This document shows, piece after piece, positions 23,051-31,689 of a DNA stretch of 64,000 nucleotides (within the stretch, counting starts at the first letter, position 1; every line of letters starts with the position of its first letter). The stretch covers positions 1 to 64,000 of the forward strand of contig JAMJQQ010000094.1 of NCBI GenBank assembly GCA_023554445.1, given 5' to 3'. The notes below the pieces were generated by a model. The model saw only the letters and a list, made by a program, of their open reading frames with translations. It had not been told where the DNA came from and did not search any database. The DNA comes from Carthagonibacter metallireducens (GTDB lineage: Bacteria > Gemmatimonadota > Gemmatimonadetes > Palauibacterales > Palauibacteraceae). The position numbers and the translations under genes were made by a program.

Positions 23051-26000
23051 ATGGCGTATCGTGAACTCACCGAGCCGATCGAGGCGCTCGAACAGGAGAT
23101 CCTGTCCGTCTGGGAGAGCGAGGGCACCTTCGAACAGTCGCTCGCCCTGCGGAAGGGGGCGCCCGAGTTCGTGTTCTACGAAGGACCTCCAACGGCCAAC
23201 GGTCGGCCCGGCGTGCATCACGTGCTCGCCCGAACGATCAAGGACACGGTAGCGCGCTTCCGCGCGATGACGGGCAGTCACGTGACCCGTATCGCCGGTT
23301 GGGACACGCACGGACTTCCGGTCGAGATCGAGGCCGAGAAGCGTCTGGGGATCTCGGGAAAGCCGGAGATCGAAGAGATCGGCGTGAAGGAGTTCAACGA
23401 CGCCTGTCGGGAGAACGTGTTCACGTACAAGGAGGACTGGGAGCGTGTGTCCCGCCGGATCGGCTACTGGCTGAATTACGACGATCCGTACGTCACGTTC
23501 TTGCCGGAATACGTCGAGTCGGTCTGGTGGGCTCTATCCGAAATCGAGCGGAAGGGTCTGCTCTACCGTGGTTTCAAGGTGCTGCCCTACTGTCCGAGGT
23601 GCGGCACGGGCCTATCCAGCCACGAGGTCGCGCAGGGGTATGCGGACCGCTCGGATCCGTCCGTGACGGTGAGGTTCCCGGTGGAGGGCGAAGAAGACCG
23701 CAGTCTCCTCGTCTGGACCACCACGCCGTGGACCCTCGTCTCCAACGTGGCCGTGGCCTTCGGTCCCGAGATTCCATACGTGGAGGTCGAGAGCGAGGGG
23801 CACCGATACGTTCTCAGCCGCGGGCGTGTCGAAGCCCTGTTCGGAGAAGACGGCCGGATCGTTCGTGCCGTGCCTGCGGAGGAGCTGGCGAGCCTTGCAT
23901 ATGTGCGTCCATTCGATCTCGACCCTTCGTACGCCGAGACCCACGGTCGGGTCTTGCCTGCCGCATTCGTCAGCGACGAGGATGGCACGGGTCTGGTTCA
24001 CACCGCACCCGCCTTCGGCGCCGATGACTTCGAGATGGGCCGGGAGCACGATCTGCCTGTCGTCCGCCCGGTCGACGACGCAGGCCGCTTCGAGCCGTCC
24101 GTTCGGGAGGTAGGCGGCGTAGCTGTCAAGGAGGCGGATGCCGACCTGGTGAGAATGCTGGATGAAAGGGGTCTACTGTTCGACTCCGGTACCCTCCGAC
24201 ACAGCTACCCCCACTGCTGGCGGTGCGACAGCCCGCTGCTCTACATGGCGAGGGACTCCTGGTACATCCGAACCACGGAGGTGAAGGACCGCCTGATCGA
24301 GAACAGTGCGTCTACCGAGTGGCACCCTCCGGAGATCGGATCCGGACGGATGGGAGAATGGCTGGCCAACAACGTGGACTGGGCGATTTCCCGGGACCGC
24401 TACTGGGGGACTCCGCTACCGATCTGGGTCTGTGACGGGGAGCCGATGCACAGAGAGGTGCCGGGCTCCTTCGCGCGACTCGCGGAGCTGAACGGAGCGC
24501 TTCCGAAGGACTTCGACCCTCACAGACCGGGGATCGATGAGCTCGAGTGGGGCTGCACGCACGCGGGCTGTGAGGGCCGGATGCGTCGCGTCCCCGAAGT
24601 GCTCGACACCTGGTTCGACTCGGGATCGATGCCGTTCGCTCAATGGCACTATCCGTTCGATAATCAAGACGAATTCGCCGCCCATTTCCCGGCAGACTTC
24701 ATCGCGGAAGGAGTGGATCAGACGCGCGGGTGGTTCTATTCGCTGCTGGCGATCTCCACCCTTCTGTTCGATGCTCCGGCCTACCGGGCCGTAGTCGTCA
24801 ACGACCTGGTGCTGGACGAAGACGGCCAGAAAATGTCGAAATCGCGGGGAAACGTCGTCGATCCGTGGGAGGCGATTTCGGAACATGGAGCTGATGCGAT
24901 CCGCTTCTACCTGCTCGCATCGAGCAATCCGTGGTTGCCCAAGCGTTGGGACGGCGACGCGATACGAGAGACCAACCGCAAGCTGTTCGACACCTTGCGC
25001 AGCGTGTACAGGTTCTTCGCGCTCTATGCAGGCCTCGAAGACTGGAGCCACGAGTCCTGCTCCGCGCGGTCGCCAGCGGAGCGCCTGCCGATCGACAGGT
25101 GGCTGCTCAGCCGGATCGACTCGCTGATCGTGTCGGTGCGCGCGGATCTCGACGGATACGATCTGACACGGGCGGCGCGGAGACTCTCCGGTTTCGTTCT
25201 CGATGATCTGTCGAACTGGTACGTGCGCCGAAATCGCGAGCGCTTCTGGGCGACGCGTCCCTCGGGATCGAATGAGTTGTGGTCGTCGGACGCCTTTGCG
25301 ACGCTTCACGAGGCGCTCGTTACGGTCTCGGCTCTTCTCGCACCGATAGCTCCCTTCCTCTCGGACTGGCTCCACCGCGAACTCACGGGGGCTTCCGCCC
25401 ATCTGGTCGACTTTCCGGCGGACGCCGGACGGAGAGACCCCGAGCTCGAGCACGAGATGGATGACGCGCGCGAGCTGGTCAGTCTGGGGCGGGCGGCGCG
25501 CGAGGAGGCGTCGATCCGGGTTCGCCAGCCGCTGCTCGGGATTCAGGCCGCGCTTCCGGGAGGCCGGCGTTTGAGCGAAGCGATGCTCGATATCGTGCGG
25601 GACGAACTCAATGTTCGAGAGGTTGTATTTCCGGCCGCCGATGCCGATATTATTAGGCTGTCCGCTAAACCAGACTTCGGACGTCTGGGACCGCGATTCG
25701 GAAGCCGCACACCCGAGATCGCCGGAGCGATCGGCCGTCTGGATTCCGAGTCCCTGGCGACGCTGAGAGATGGTGGCACCGTGGCTCTGCAGATGGACGG
25801 CGAGCTGGTGGAAGTCCACCCCGAGGAGGTTCGAATCCTCGAGGAAGCAAAGGGTGATCTGACGGTCAAGGCGGACTCGGGGTACGTGGTGGGCCTCGAT
25901 ACCTCGCTCACCGATGAATTGCTGGATGAGGGCCTGGCTCGAGAGGTGGTGAGCCGCGTCCAGCGTTTGCGGCGCGAAGCGGGGCTTGCGGTGGAGGACC

Positions 26001-26221
26001 GGATACGGCTGTGGATCGGCGGATCCGACCGGGTGCGAAGCGTGGTGGAGTCCTACGGCGAAGGGATCGGCAGGGAGACGCTGGCCACTTCAGTTTCGGC
26101 CGGGGCCGATGCCGACGGCGAGGACTCGGCGAAGCGGCCGCACCTGGGGCGGTTCGAAATCGACGGTGAATCGGTAACGATAGCGTTGGGTGTCGCAGCT
26201 CGGAACGAAGTCGACGCCTGA
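23051..26221 (+). CDS. ileS: Isoleucyl-tRNA synthetase
   Basis: A 1056-residue class I synthetase that charges tRNA-Ile. The catalytic KMSKS is at 594-598 and the HIGH-type motif near residue 50 reads PTANGRPGVHH. The editing domain lies between (WTTTPWTLVSNVAVAFGP), then the anticodon-binding domain and a long C-terminal domain. This organisation and the GRPGVHH form fit the type-2 (eukaryote-like) IleRS clade, members of which can be naturally insensitive to mupirocin. No zinc-finger C-terminus typical of type 1 is seen. Confidence 0.96.
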   Translation: MAYRELTEPIEALEQEILSVWESEGTFEQSLALRKGAPEFVFYEGPPTANGRPGVHHVLARTIKDTVARFRAMTGSHVTRIAGWDTHGLPVEIEAEKRLGISGKPEIEEIGVKEFNDACRENVFTYKEDWERVSRRIGYWLNYDDPYVTFLPEYVESVWWALSEIERKGLLYRGFKVLPYCPRCGTGLSSHEVAQGYADRSDPSVTVRFPVEGEEDRSLLVWTTTPWTLVSNVAVAFGPEIPYVEVESEGHRYVLSRGRVEALFGEDGRIVRAVPAEELASLAYVRPFDLDPSYAETHGRVLPAAFVSDEDGTGLVHTAPAFGADDFEMGREHDLPVVRPVDDAGRFEPSVREVGGVAVKEADADLVRMLDERGLLFDSGTLRHSYPHCWRCDSPLLYMARDSWYIRTTEVKDRLIENSASTEWHPPEIGSGRMGEWLANNVDWAISRDRYWGTPLPIWVCDGEPMHREVPGSFARLAELNGALPKDFDPHRPGIDELEWGCTHAGCEGRMRRVPEVLDTWFDSGSMPFAQWHYPFDNQDEFAAHFPADFIAEGVDQTRGWFYSLLAISTLLFDAPAYRAVVVNDLVLDEDGQKMSKSRGNVVDPWEAISEHGADAIRFYLLASSNPWLPKRWDGDAIRETNRKLFDTLRSVYRFFALYAGLEDWSHESCSARSPAERLPIDRWLLSRIDSLIVSVRADLDGYDLTRAARRLSGFVLDDLSNWYVRRNRERFWATRPSGSNELWSSDAFATLHEALVTVSALLAPIAPFLSDWLHRELTGASAHLVDFPADAGRRDPELEHEMDDARELVSLGRAAREEASIRVRQPLLGIQAALPGGRRLSEAMLDIVRDELNVREVVFPAADADIIRLSAKPDFGRLGPRFGSRTPEIAGAIGRLDSESLATLRDGGTVALQMDGELVEVHPEEVRILEEAKGDLTVKADSGYVVGLDTSLTDELLDEGLAREVVSRVQRLRREAGLAVEDRIRLWIGGSDRVRSVVESYGEGIGRETLATSVSAGADADGEDSAKRPHLGRFEIDGESVTIALGVAARNEVDA

Positions 26222-26264
26222 GCGAGACGACACGAAGCGACTGTCTTTGAAGGCGGGGACCTGG

Positions 26265-26648
26265 ATGAAGAAGAAGGAACTGAAGCAGATCGAGGATCTG
26301 CTGCTCAGGATGCGCGAGCGTGCGATCAAAGAACTCGCGAATTATGACGAGTCCTTTGCCAGTTCGCTGCAGGCATCGGATGGAGACCTGTCGGCGTACA
26401 GCTTCCACATGGCCGATCAAGGCACGGATGCAATGGAGCGCGAGAAGGCGTTCCTGTTCGCCAGCAAGGAAGGTCGGTACCTCTACCACCTCGATGAGGC
26501 GCTTCGCCGTCTCTACCGAGCGCCAGAGACGTTCGGCGATTGCGAAGATTGCGGGGACCCGATCGGCTTCGAGAGACTCGAGGCGTTGCCTCACACGCGA
26601 CTGTGCATCGGCTGCAAGGAAAAAGAGGAGACGGGTGACTCCCGATGA
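26265..26648 (+). CDS. dksA: TraR/DksA family zinc-finger protein
   Basis: A 127-residue protein with an N-terminal coiled-coil hairpin and a C4 zinc finger (Cys93, Cys96, Cys114, Cys117 in CEDC and CIGC). DksA-type proteins enter the RNA polymerase secondary channel and, with ppGpp, tune rRNA and amino-acid promoters. The motif DGDLSAYSFHMADQGTD is near the coiled-coil tip. ATG 26265 fits the family start; the longer upstream frame overlaps ileS. It overlaps lspA by 14 nt. Confidence 0.9.
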   Translation: MKKKELKQIEDLLLRMRERAIKELANYDESFASSLQASDGDLSAYSFHMADQGTDAMEREKAFLFASKEGRYLYHLDEALRRLYRAPETFGDCEDCGDPIGFERLEALPHTRLCIGCKEKEETGDSR

Positions 26649-27192
26649 GTCGGGCCTGAGCGGGAACCGGCCGACCGATAGCGGGGGCGTCCGGAAGGGC
26701 GCCCTGCTCGCTGGGATCATGAGCCTGGTGGTCCTCGCGGACTATCTCACCAAGGAATGGATCGTCGCGAATATCCCGATGTACGCGAAGCGAAGCGTAA
26801 TCGGCGATTTTCTGCGGCTGACCTACACGCACAACCCCGGTGCTGCATTCGGCATAAACATCGGAGAACACTCGCGCATCTTCTTCCTGGTCCTCGCCAT
26901 CGTGGCGCTGGTCGTGCTGTTCCTCATCTATCGGTCCACGCCGCGCGACGACCTCCTGCGTCTCGTGGCCGTGTCCCTGATCGCTTCGGGAGCAATCGGG
27001 AACATCCTGGACCGGTTGCGCTACGAGGCGGGGGTCGTGGACTTCATCGATGTAGGAATCGGGGACTGGCGCTTCTGGACATTCAACGTTGCCGACAGCG
27101 CGGTGAGCGTCGGTGCCGTGCTTCTGCTGATCTCCTTCTGGGAAGAGGAGCGCGCTGCGCGTGAACGGGAGCGAGAACCCGCGGAAGCCTGA
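26635..27192 (+). CDS. lspA: Lipoprotein signal peptidase
   Basis: A 185-residue membrane aspartyl protease that removes signal peptides from diacylglyceryl-modified prolipoproteins. Four TM segments are visible, and the catalytic pair is Asp126 in GNILDRL and Asp154 in FNVADSAVSVG; THNPGAAFG is also conserved. GTG 26635 has GAGGAG just upstream and overlaps the end of dksA. Lipoproteins that could be its substrates are encoded at 28144 and 59370. Confidence 0.95.
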   Translation: MTPDESGLSGNRPTDSGGVRKGALLAGIMSLVVLADYLTKEWIVANIPMYAKRSVIGDFLRLTYTHNPGAAFGINIGEHSRIFFLVLAIVALVVLFLIYRSTPRDDLLRLVAVSLIASGAIGNILDRLRYEAGVVDFIDVGIGDWRFWTFNVADSAVSVGAVLLLISFWEEERAAREREREPAEA

Positions 27193-28144
27193 GCAGGTCT
27201 GGCTGGAAGTCGAGACCGATGTGCCCGAACGGCTCGACGCGTGGCTTTCGGAGCGACTGAAGCTGAGCCGAAGCAAGGTCGCTTCACTGGTCTCGGAGGG
27301 CAGGGTCAGGATCGGAACTGACCCGATCCGAAAGAGCTACCGCCCTCGCGCCGGAGACCGGATCGCTGTCGACCTTCCTGCTCCCTCCTCGATTACACTC
27401 GTCGCAGAACCGATTCCGGTACCGATCGTCTTCGAAGATGAAGTCCTGGTCGTGGTGGACAAACCAAGCGGACTCGTCGTACATCCGGCTCCGGGACATC
27501 CCTCGGGAACTCTCGTGAATGCCCTGCTCGCATGTACCGGGAGTCTCTCGACTGTCGGCCTTCCATTCCGACCCGGAATCGTCCACCGTCTCGACCGCGA
27601 CACGAGCGGATTGATGGTGGTGGCGAAGGACGATTCGGCACACCGGTCCCTGGCGGCAGATATCGCAGCACGTCGGGTAGGTCGGGGCTATCTCGCGATG
27701 AGTTGGGGACATCTGACCCAGGAGCGAGTAAGCGTCGATCGCCCCGTCGGGCGGCACCCGAGGCATCGGAAGAAGATGGCAGTGGTCGAATCGGGTCGCA
27801 GGGCCATTACACACGTCCGTCGGCTGGAGCAGTTCGCAGCGGCCGACCTGCTGGCCCTTCGGCTCCAGACCGGACGCACTCACCAGATAAGGGTCCATTT
27901 GCTCGACCTCGGTCATCCGATCGTCGGCGACCCCGTCTACGGTAGCGGCTGGGAGCGCGGCATCACCGGTGCCGGTGGGCGCTGGGCGTCCGAGCTCGCG
28001 CGGCGATCCGACCGGCTGTTCCTGCACTCCGCGCGCCTCTCGTTCGACCACCCGGTATCCGGAGAGCGCCTGAGCTTCAACTCGAACCTGCCCGAGCCTC
28101 TTTCCTCGGCCCTGTCCTGGGCTCGACAGACCGGTCGCCGGTGA
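27161..28144 (+). CDS. rluD: RluD family 23S rRNA pseudouridine synthase
   Basis: A 327-residue enzyme with an N-terminal S4 RNA-binding domain (RLDAWLSERLKLSRSKVASLVSEGRVRI) and a catalytic domain with Asp145 in HRLDRDTSGLMVVAK, plus LQTGRTHQIRVHL and HPIVGDPVYG. RluD-type enzymes make pseudouridines in helix 69 of 23S rRNA, though exact sites vary. It overlaps lspA by 32 nt; lspA-rluD is a common pair. Confidence 0.94.
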   Translation: MNGSENPRKPEQVWLEVETDVPERLDAWLSERLKLSRSKVASLVSEGRVRIGTDPIRKSYRPRAGDRIAVDLPAPSSITLVAEPIPVPIVFEDEVLVVVDKPSGLVVHPAPGHPSGTLVNALLACTGSLSTVGLPFRPGIVHRLDRDTSGLMVVAKDDSAHRSLAADIAARRVGRGYLAMSWGHLTQERVSVDRPVGRHPRHRKKMAVVESGRRAITHVRRLEQFAAADLLALRLQTGRTHQIRVHLLDLGHPIVGDPVYGSGWERGITGAGGRWASELARRSDRLFLHSARLSFDHPVSGERLSFNSNLPEPLSSALSWARQTGRR

Positions 28145-29157
28145 TGGGGCGTCGAGGTGTCACGGCGATCGCAGCATTCCGAGGCACGATTCTGGCGCTC
28201 GCGCTGGCCCTGTTCCCAGCCGCATGTTCGGCCCCGGACACTTCGCCCGGAGACGATGGGTCACCTGACTCCGTCCGCTCGGCGATCGGTGGATCAGCTG
28301 GCTTGTCGTACCGTGTTCGCGCCGACCCGGGCCTCGAGGGAGTTGCGCGCCTCATTCTGGCCGATCCGGCGGCCACCTCGGCATTTCCCGGGCTCGGACT
28401 TCCGGACGTCTGGATTCGCGACACGGTGGAGCTGATTCTGGTCCGTGATCTCGCAACCCTGGAGGAGGAGGGGATCGGCACGCCTGAGCGCTGGGTAGCG
28501 GGACTCGCAGATCCCGCTGCCGGGAGAATCGCGCTACGCGCCGGGACCGAGCTCGAGACCCTGGCATCCCTGCGGACCGTGTTTCGGCATGAGCTGGCGC
28601 ACCTGCTGGTACACGAGGCGAGCGCTGGCCAGGCACCCCGATGGTTGCACGAGGGCTACGCGCAATTCGCATCGGGAGCGTGGGGATTCGACGATGCCTG
28701 GCGAATTCAGCTCGCTTTGTTCCGAGGGGGGTCGTCCACCCTGGCCGATGTCGATCTTCGATTCCGCAGCAACTCCGAAGACGTGCGCACTGCCTACTTG
28801 CTCTCGTACACGGTCGTACAGGAGCTGCACGCGCTCGGTGGCGAAGCCGGAATCTCGGCCTTCTTCCAGCGGCTGCGGGAGGGAGATTCGTCGGATGTGG
28901 CCCTTCGACGCGTCTTCGGAGTAACCCAGGAGCAGTTCGAGCGCCGGTGGCGATCCATGGTCATGGACCGGTACGGGTGGCTGTATCTGCTGACTCGAGC
29001 CGCCCTCTTCTGGCTCTTGATCACGCTCTTCGTGTTCGTCGTCGGTGTCCGGCGAGTACGCCGGGATCGACGTCGTCTGGAGGAGATGCGAGAGGAGGAG
29101 CGGATCTCTGCGCTTCAGCAGGCGCATTACGTTGACTACGACCCCTTCGAAGGATAA
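28144..29157 (+). CDS. Putative zinc metallopeptidase lipoprotein (HELAH, peptidase MA-like)
   Basis: A 337-residue protein with a signal peptide and a possible lipobox ending at Cys28 (PAAC; Pro at -3 is unusual). The gluzincin motif HELAH is at 149-153 with a downstream Glu170 in WLHEGYAQF, as in the peptidase MA family. A TM segment follows near residues 275-297, then a charged, probably coiled-coil tail. Having both a lipobox and a late TM segment is odd. TGATG overlap with rluD. Peptidase activity is inferred. Confidence 0.8.
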   Translation: MGRRGVTAIAAFRGTILALALALFPAACSAPDTSPGDDGSPDSVRSAIGGSAGLSYRVRADPGLEGVARLILADPAATSAFPGLGLPDVWIRDTVELILVRDLATLEEEGIGTPERWVAGLADPAAGRIALRAGTELETLASLRTVFRHELAHLLVHEASAGQAPRWLHEGYAQFASGAWGFDDAWRIQLALFRGGSSTLADVDLRFRSNSEDVRTAYLLSYTVVQELHALGGEAGISAFFQRLREGDSSDVALRRVFGVTQEQFERRWRSMVMDRYGWLYLLTRAALFWLLITLFVFVVGVRRVRRDRRRLEEMREEERISALQQAHYVDYDPFEG

Positions 29158-29160
29158 TCT
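29132..29160 (+). promoter_or_regulatory. Promoter upstream of the 85-aa membrane protein and tRNA-Val
   Basis: TTGACT (29132-29137), 17-nt spacer, TAATCT (29155-29160); the -10 overlaps the stop codon of the metallopeptidase gene. The ATG at 29167 follows after only 6 nt, so the mRNA would be leaderless. Reading on, it would also supply tRNA-Val. Confidence 0.65.
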
Positions 29161-29166
29161 GAGAGG

Positions 29167-29424
29167 ATGGACCGAAGCCGCTCGAATTCGACGGGAGCGA
29201 CGCTGCAACGTCCACGGTTCCTTGGCCTGCGGACCCTGAATTGGGTGCTGCTCATCGTAGGAATCGTGGCCGTTTTGTTTGGCTACTTGCTCTTGAATCG
29301 GGGATCCGTGACCGCAGCCCCTTTGATGCTCGTATTCGGGTACCTGGTCCTGATTCCGGCAGGTCTGATGGTCGGACTCAGGCGGTCATGGAGGGACGAG
29401 CCCGACGGCCCGGGGGGCGAATAG
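29167..29424 (+). CDS. Small two-TM membrane protein, 3' end overlapping tRNA-Val
   Basis: An 85-residue protein with a basic N-terminus and two hydrophobic segments (about residues 23-44 and 50-70). It looks like the small two-TM proteins of DUF3098 type, but that is only a resemblance. Its TAG stop (29422-29424) lies inside the tRNA-Val gene, so the last codons are shared with the acceptor stem. GAGAGG directly abuts the ATG and is too close to act as a ribosome-binding site, in line with leaderless translation. Confidence 0.65.
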   Translation: MDRSRSNSTGATLQRPRFLGLRTLNWVLLIVGIVAVLFGYLLLNRGSVTAAPLMLVFGYLVLIPAGLMVGLRRSWRDEPDGPGGE

Positions 29425-29489
29425 CTCAGCTGGTCCAGAGCGCCTGCCTTACAAGCAGGAGGTCGCAGGTTCGAATCCTGCTTCGCCCA
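29415..29489 (+). tRNA. tRNA-Val (anticodon TAC)
   Basis: The acceptor stem GGGCGAA (29415-29421) pairs with TTCGCCC (29482-29488), with discriminator A at 29489. The D arm GCTC/GAGC, anticodon stem CCTGC/GCAGG (29443-29447/29455-29459) around CTTACAA, and T arm GCAGG-TTCGAAT-CCTGC all fold. The anticodon TAC is at 29450-29452. The 3' CCA is not encoded, so a CCA-adding enzyme is needed. Confidence 0.97.
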
Positions 29490-29638
29490 TTTGCATTCGA
29501 AGCCGGTGACGTGATGGGCTCCGAGGTGATATCCGGAGCGGAACTTCGCCGGCAGCAGGGGGGTCGTAAGGGAGTAGACAGGTCGGAAGCGGCCGTCACG
29601 GCCCGATTGACGGTGGACAGATCTTCGAGGACGGTAGC

Positions 29639-31393
29639 ATGAATCGAGTTGCAGGTATCACAGTCCGGCTCGCGCTGAGCTTCGCCGCGGCTCTCGCCGT
29701 GTCTCTCACACAGGCAGAGCTGGCAGTCGCGCAGGAAGGCAACGGCGGCTCCGGAGGCCGGGCGCGCGTCCTCGTTGCGCCGCTGAAGTCCGGGAATGGA
29801 GTCAAGAAGGACTTCGGCAAGAAGGTGTCGGAGGAGGTTCAGGACGATCTCAGGGACTTTCCGACCCTCACGACGATCGAAGAGAAAGTCATCGACGACG
29901 AGTTGAAGCGTCTGAAACTGGACAAGGACGACCTCGGACTTATCCAGTGGCGCCAGCTGGCAGGTCGGCTGGATGCGGACCTCGTCATGTATGGCGAAGT
30001 CGCGCGCGGCGGAGCCGGAAATACGCTGAATGTCAGCTTCGTGGACGCACGAAGCGGCGATGAGCTGGCCGTCCCTCCATTCGCTGTGGCCGGAGACGGC
30101 AAGGACGAAGTGCGGGAAGCGGCCGATGTGATCGTCGAGGCGTTCGAAGGACAGGTGGAGTACCAGCGCGCGGTCCTGTTCTGTCAGGATTACCTCAGTG
30201 CCGAACAGTACGAGGATGCGATTCGAAACTGCGACGAGGCGCTGGCGCGCAATCCGGGATCGAGCACTGCGCATTACCTGCGCGGTCGAGCATACATGGA
30301 GATCGAAGACTTCGAGAGTGCCAGGAGCGACCTCGAAACGGTGATCGAAGAGAACCCTGCCGAGGTTCTGGCGCTGCAATCGCTCGCCTACACCGAGGCC
30401 AAGCTCGGCAACACGCAGAGGGCGACAGAGCTCTACCGCGAATACTTGAATTTCAATCCGGGTGACGCGAGCGTTCGGATGACGATCGCATACGATCTGG
30501 CGCAGGCTGGTGCCTACGATCCGGCGATCGCTCTTCTCGAGGAGGGCCTCGAGGTCGATCCGGAAAACGCCGAGCTGTGGGAGTATCTCGGTAACGTTTC
30601 GCTCAACAAGGGCACGGCATCGGACACCGAGGCCGGCGACGCGGCCATCACCGACGAGGCTGCGGTCCGGCGAGCTGCCGAATCCTATGACAGGGTACTC
30701 GAGATCAAGGGCGAGGAGACCAGCCCCGAGATCCTGCGCAACGTGATAGCCGCGCACCTCGCTCTCGGGGACTACGAGCAGGCACTCGCGTTCGCCGACC
30801 GCGCCCAGGCCAGCCGTCCCGATGATCCGGCCATCTGGTCGATGAGGGCTGATGTCCTGAACAAGATGGACCGACCGGCCGAAGCGGCCGCTGCGATGGA
30901 CAGGGTGATCGAACTGGACCCCGCATATCCCAATGCACACGCCCGGCGTGGCTTCTTCAAGCTTGCCGCGGGTGATACCGACGCGGCGATCGCGGATCTA
31001 CGGCTGGCCGTGGGAGAGGGGACCGATGCGGACGCAGTGGCAGGACAGATGCTGAGCCGTGGCTATAACGACTTCTTCAAGGCCGGACAGTACGGCGATG
31101 CGATTCAAATGTTCAAGGTGGGGACCGAATTCGCTCAGCCAGGTCGGACCCGGGACCAGCTGTACTTCTTCACGGCATACGGCTACTACCAGCAGGGTGT
31201 GGCAATCGACGCGGCGAACGAGTCGGCCGAAGCCTGCGATCCGGCGCGACGGGCGCTGTCGAACTTCGAACAGGTGCTGCCGAATCTGAATCGGGCCGGC
31301 AACGAACAGCCGAATGCGCAGACCGAGATCCGCGAGAGCACCGACGTGTACCTGTATCGCCAGCAGCAGATCATCAAGAAGGCCTGCAAGTAG
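29639..31393 (+). CDS. Secreted tetratricopeptide-repeat protein
   Basis: A 584-residue protein with a signal peptide (cleavage likely near AVAQEG, residue 31). A domain of about 120 residues follows (RVLVAPLKSGNG..., VIDDELKRL, LVMYGEVARGG) that resembles the alpha/beta fold of TolB-N/FlgO/CsgG-like periplasmic proteins. From about residue 165 it has at least seven TPR-like units (e.g. YEDAIRNCDEALARNPGSSTAHYLRG, AAAMDRVIELDPAYPNAHARRG). It is probably a periplasmic scaffold; its partner is unknown. It stands alone between tRNA-Val and a terminator. Confidence 0.8.
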   Translation: MNRVAGITVRLALSFAAALAVSLTQAELAVAQEGNGGSGGRARVLVAPLKSGNGVKKDFGKKVSEEVQDDLRDFPTLTTIEEKVIDDELKRLKLDKDDLGLIQWRQLAGRLDADLVMYGEVARGGAGNTLNVSFVDARSGDELAVPPFAVAGDGKDEVREAADVIVEAFEGQVEYQRAVLFCQDYLSAEQYEDAIRNCDEALARNPGSSTAHYLRGRAYMEIEDFESARSDLETVIEENPAEVLALQSLAYTEAKLGNTQRATELYREYLNFNPGDASVRMTIAYDLAQAGAYDPAIALLEEGLEVDPENAELWEYLGNVSLNKGTASDTEAGDAAITDEAAVRRAAESYDRVLEIKGEETSPEILRNVIAAHLALGDYEQALAFADRAQASRPDDPAIWSMRADVLNKMDRPAEAAAAMDRVIELDPAYPNAHARRGFFKLAAGDTDAAIADLRLAVGEGTDADAVAGQMLSRGYNDFFKAGQYGDAIQMFKVGTEFAQPGRTRDQLYFFTAYGYYQQGVAIDAANESAEACDPARRALSNFEQVLPNLNRAGNEQPNAQTEIRESTDVYLYRQQQIIKKACK

Positions 31394-31478
31394 GCGGCCG
31401 GGTCCGGCGAATCCGCCGGTTCCTGACGCGTACTGAGCGAGGGGAAGACACTCCCGTCCCACGCCTCGCCTGATTCTG

Positions 31479-31513
31479 ACGCCCGCCGGGATGAGTTCCC
31501 GGCGGGCGTTTCT
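31479..31513 (+). terminator. Intrinsic terminator after the TPR protein gene
   Basis: ACGCCCGCCGGG (31479-31490) and CCCGGCGGGCGT (31498-31509) form a perfect 12-bp stem with a 7-nt loop, followed by TTCTTCG. It separates the TPR gene from the dcw cluster. Confidence 0.85.
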
Positions 31514-31596
31514 TCGTTGGTGGACTCGATTTCCGTACATGTGCCTGAGGTGAAATCCGACTCTCCGAGCCTTGTTTCAACGGCTCTGAGTGCGGG

Positions 31597-31626
31597 GTTG
31601 CGTGTCCCTCACTTCACACATACAAT
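31597..31626 (+). promoter_or_regulatory. Promoter of the dcw cluster (PmraZ)
   Basis: TTGCGT (31597-31602), 18-nt spacer, TACAAT (31621-31626), about 65 nt before mraZ. The -10 overlaps the first of four MraZ-type boxes, so MraZ binding would block polymerase. Confidence 0.7.
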
Positions 31627-31659
31627 GGGGTGCAGTGGGGATAAGTGGGAAACTGTGGG
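31625..31659 (+). promoter_or_regulatory. MraZ operator: four 10-bp-spaced boxes
   Basis: ATGGG at 31625 and GTGGG at 31635, 31645 and 31655 recur with an exact 10-bp period, one helical turn. MraZ is known to bind direct repeats of this TGGG-N5 kind in front of its own gene, so this is very likely the autoregulatory operator of the cluster. Confidence 0.88.
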
Positions 31660-31689
31660 GATTTCTCACATCTGCTGGAACGGAGCTAA

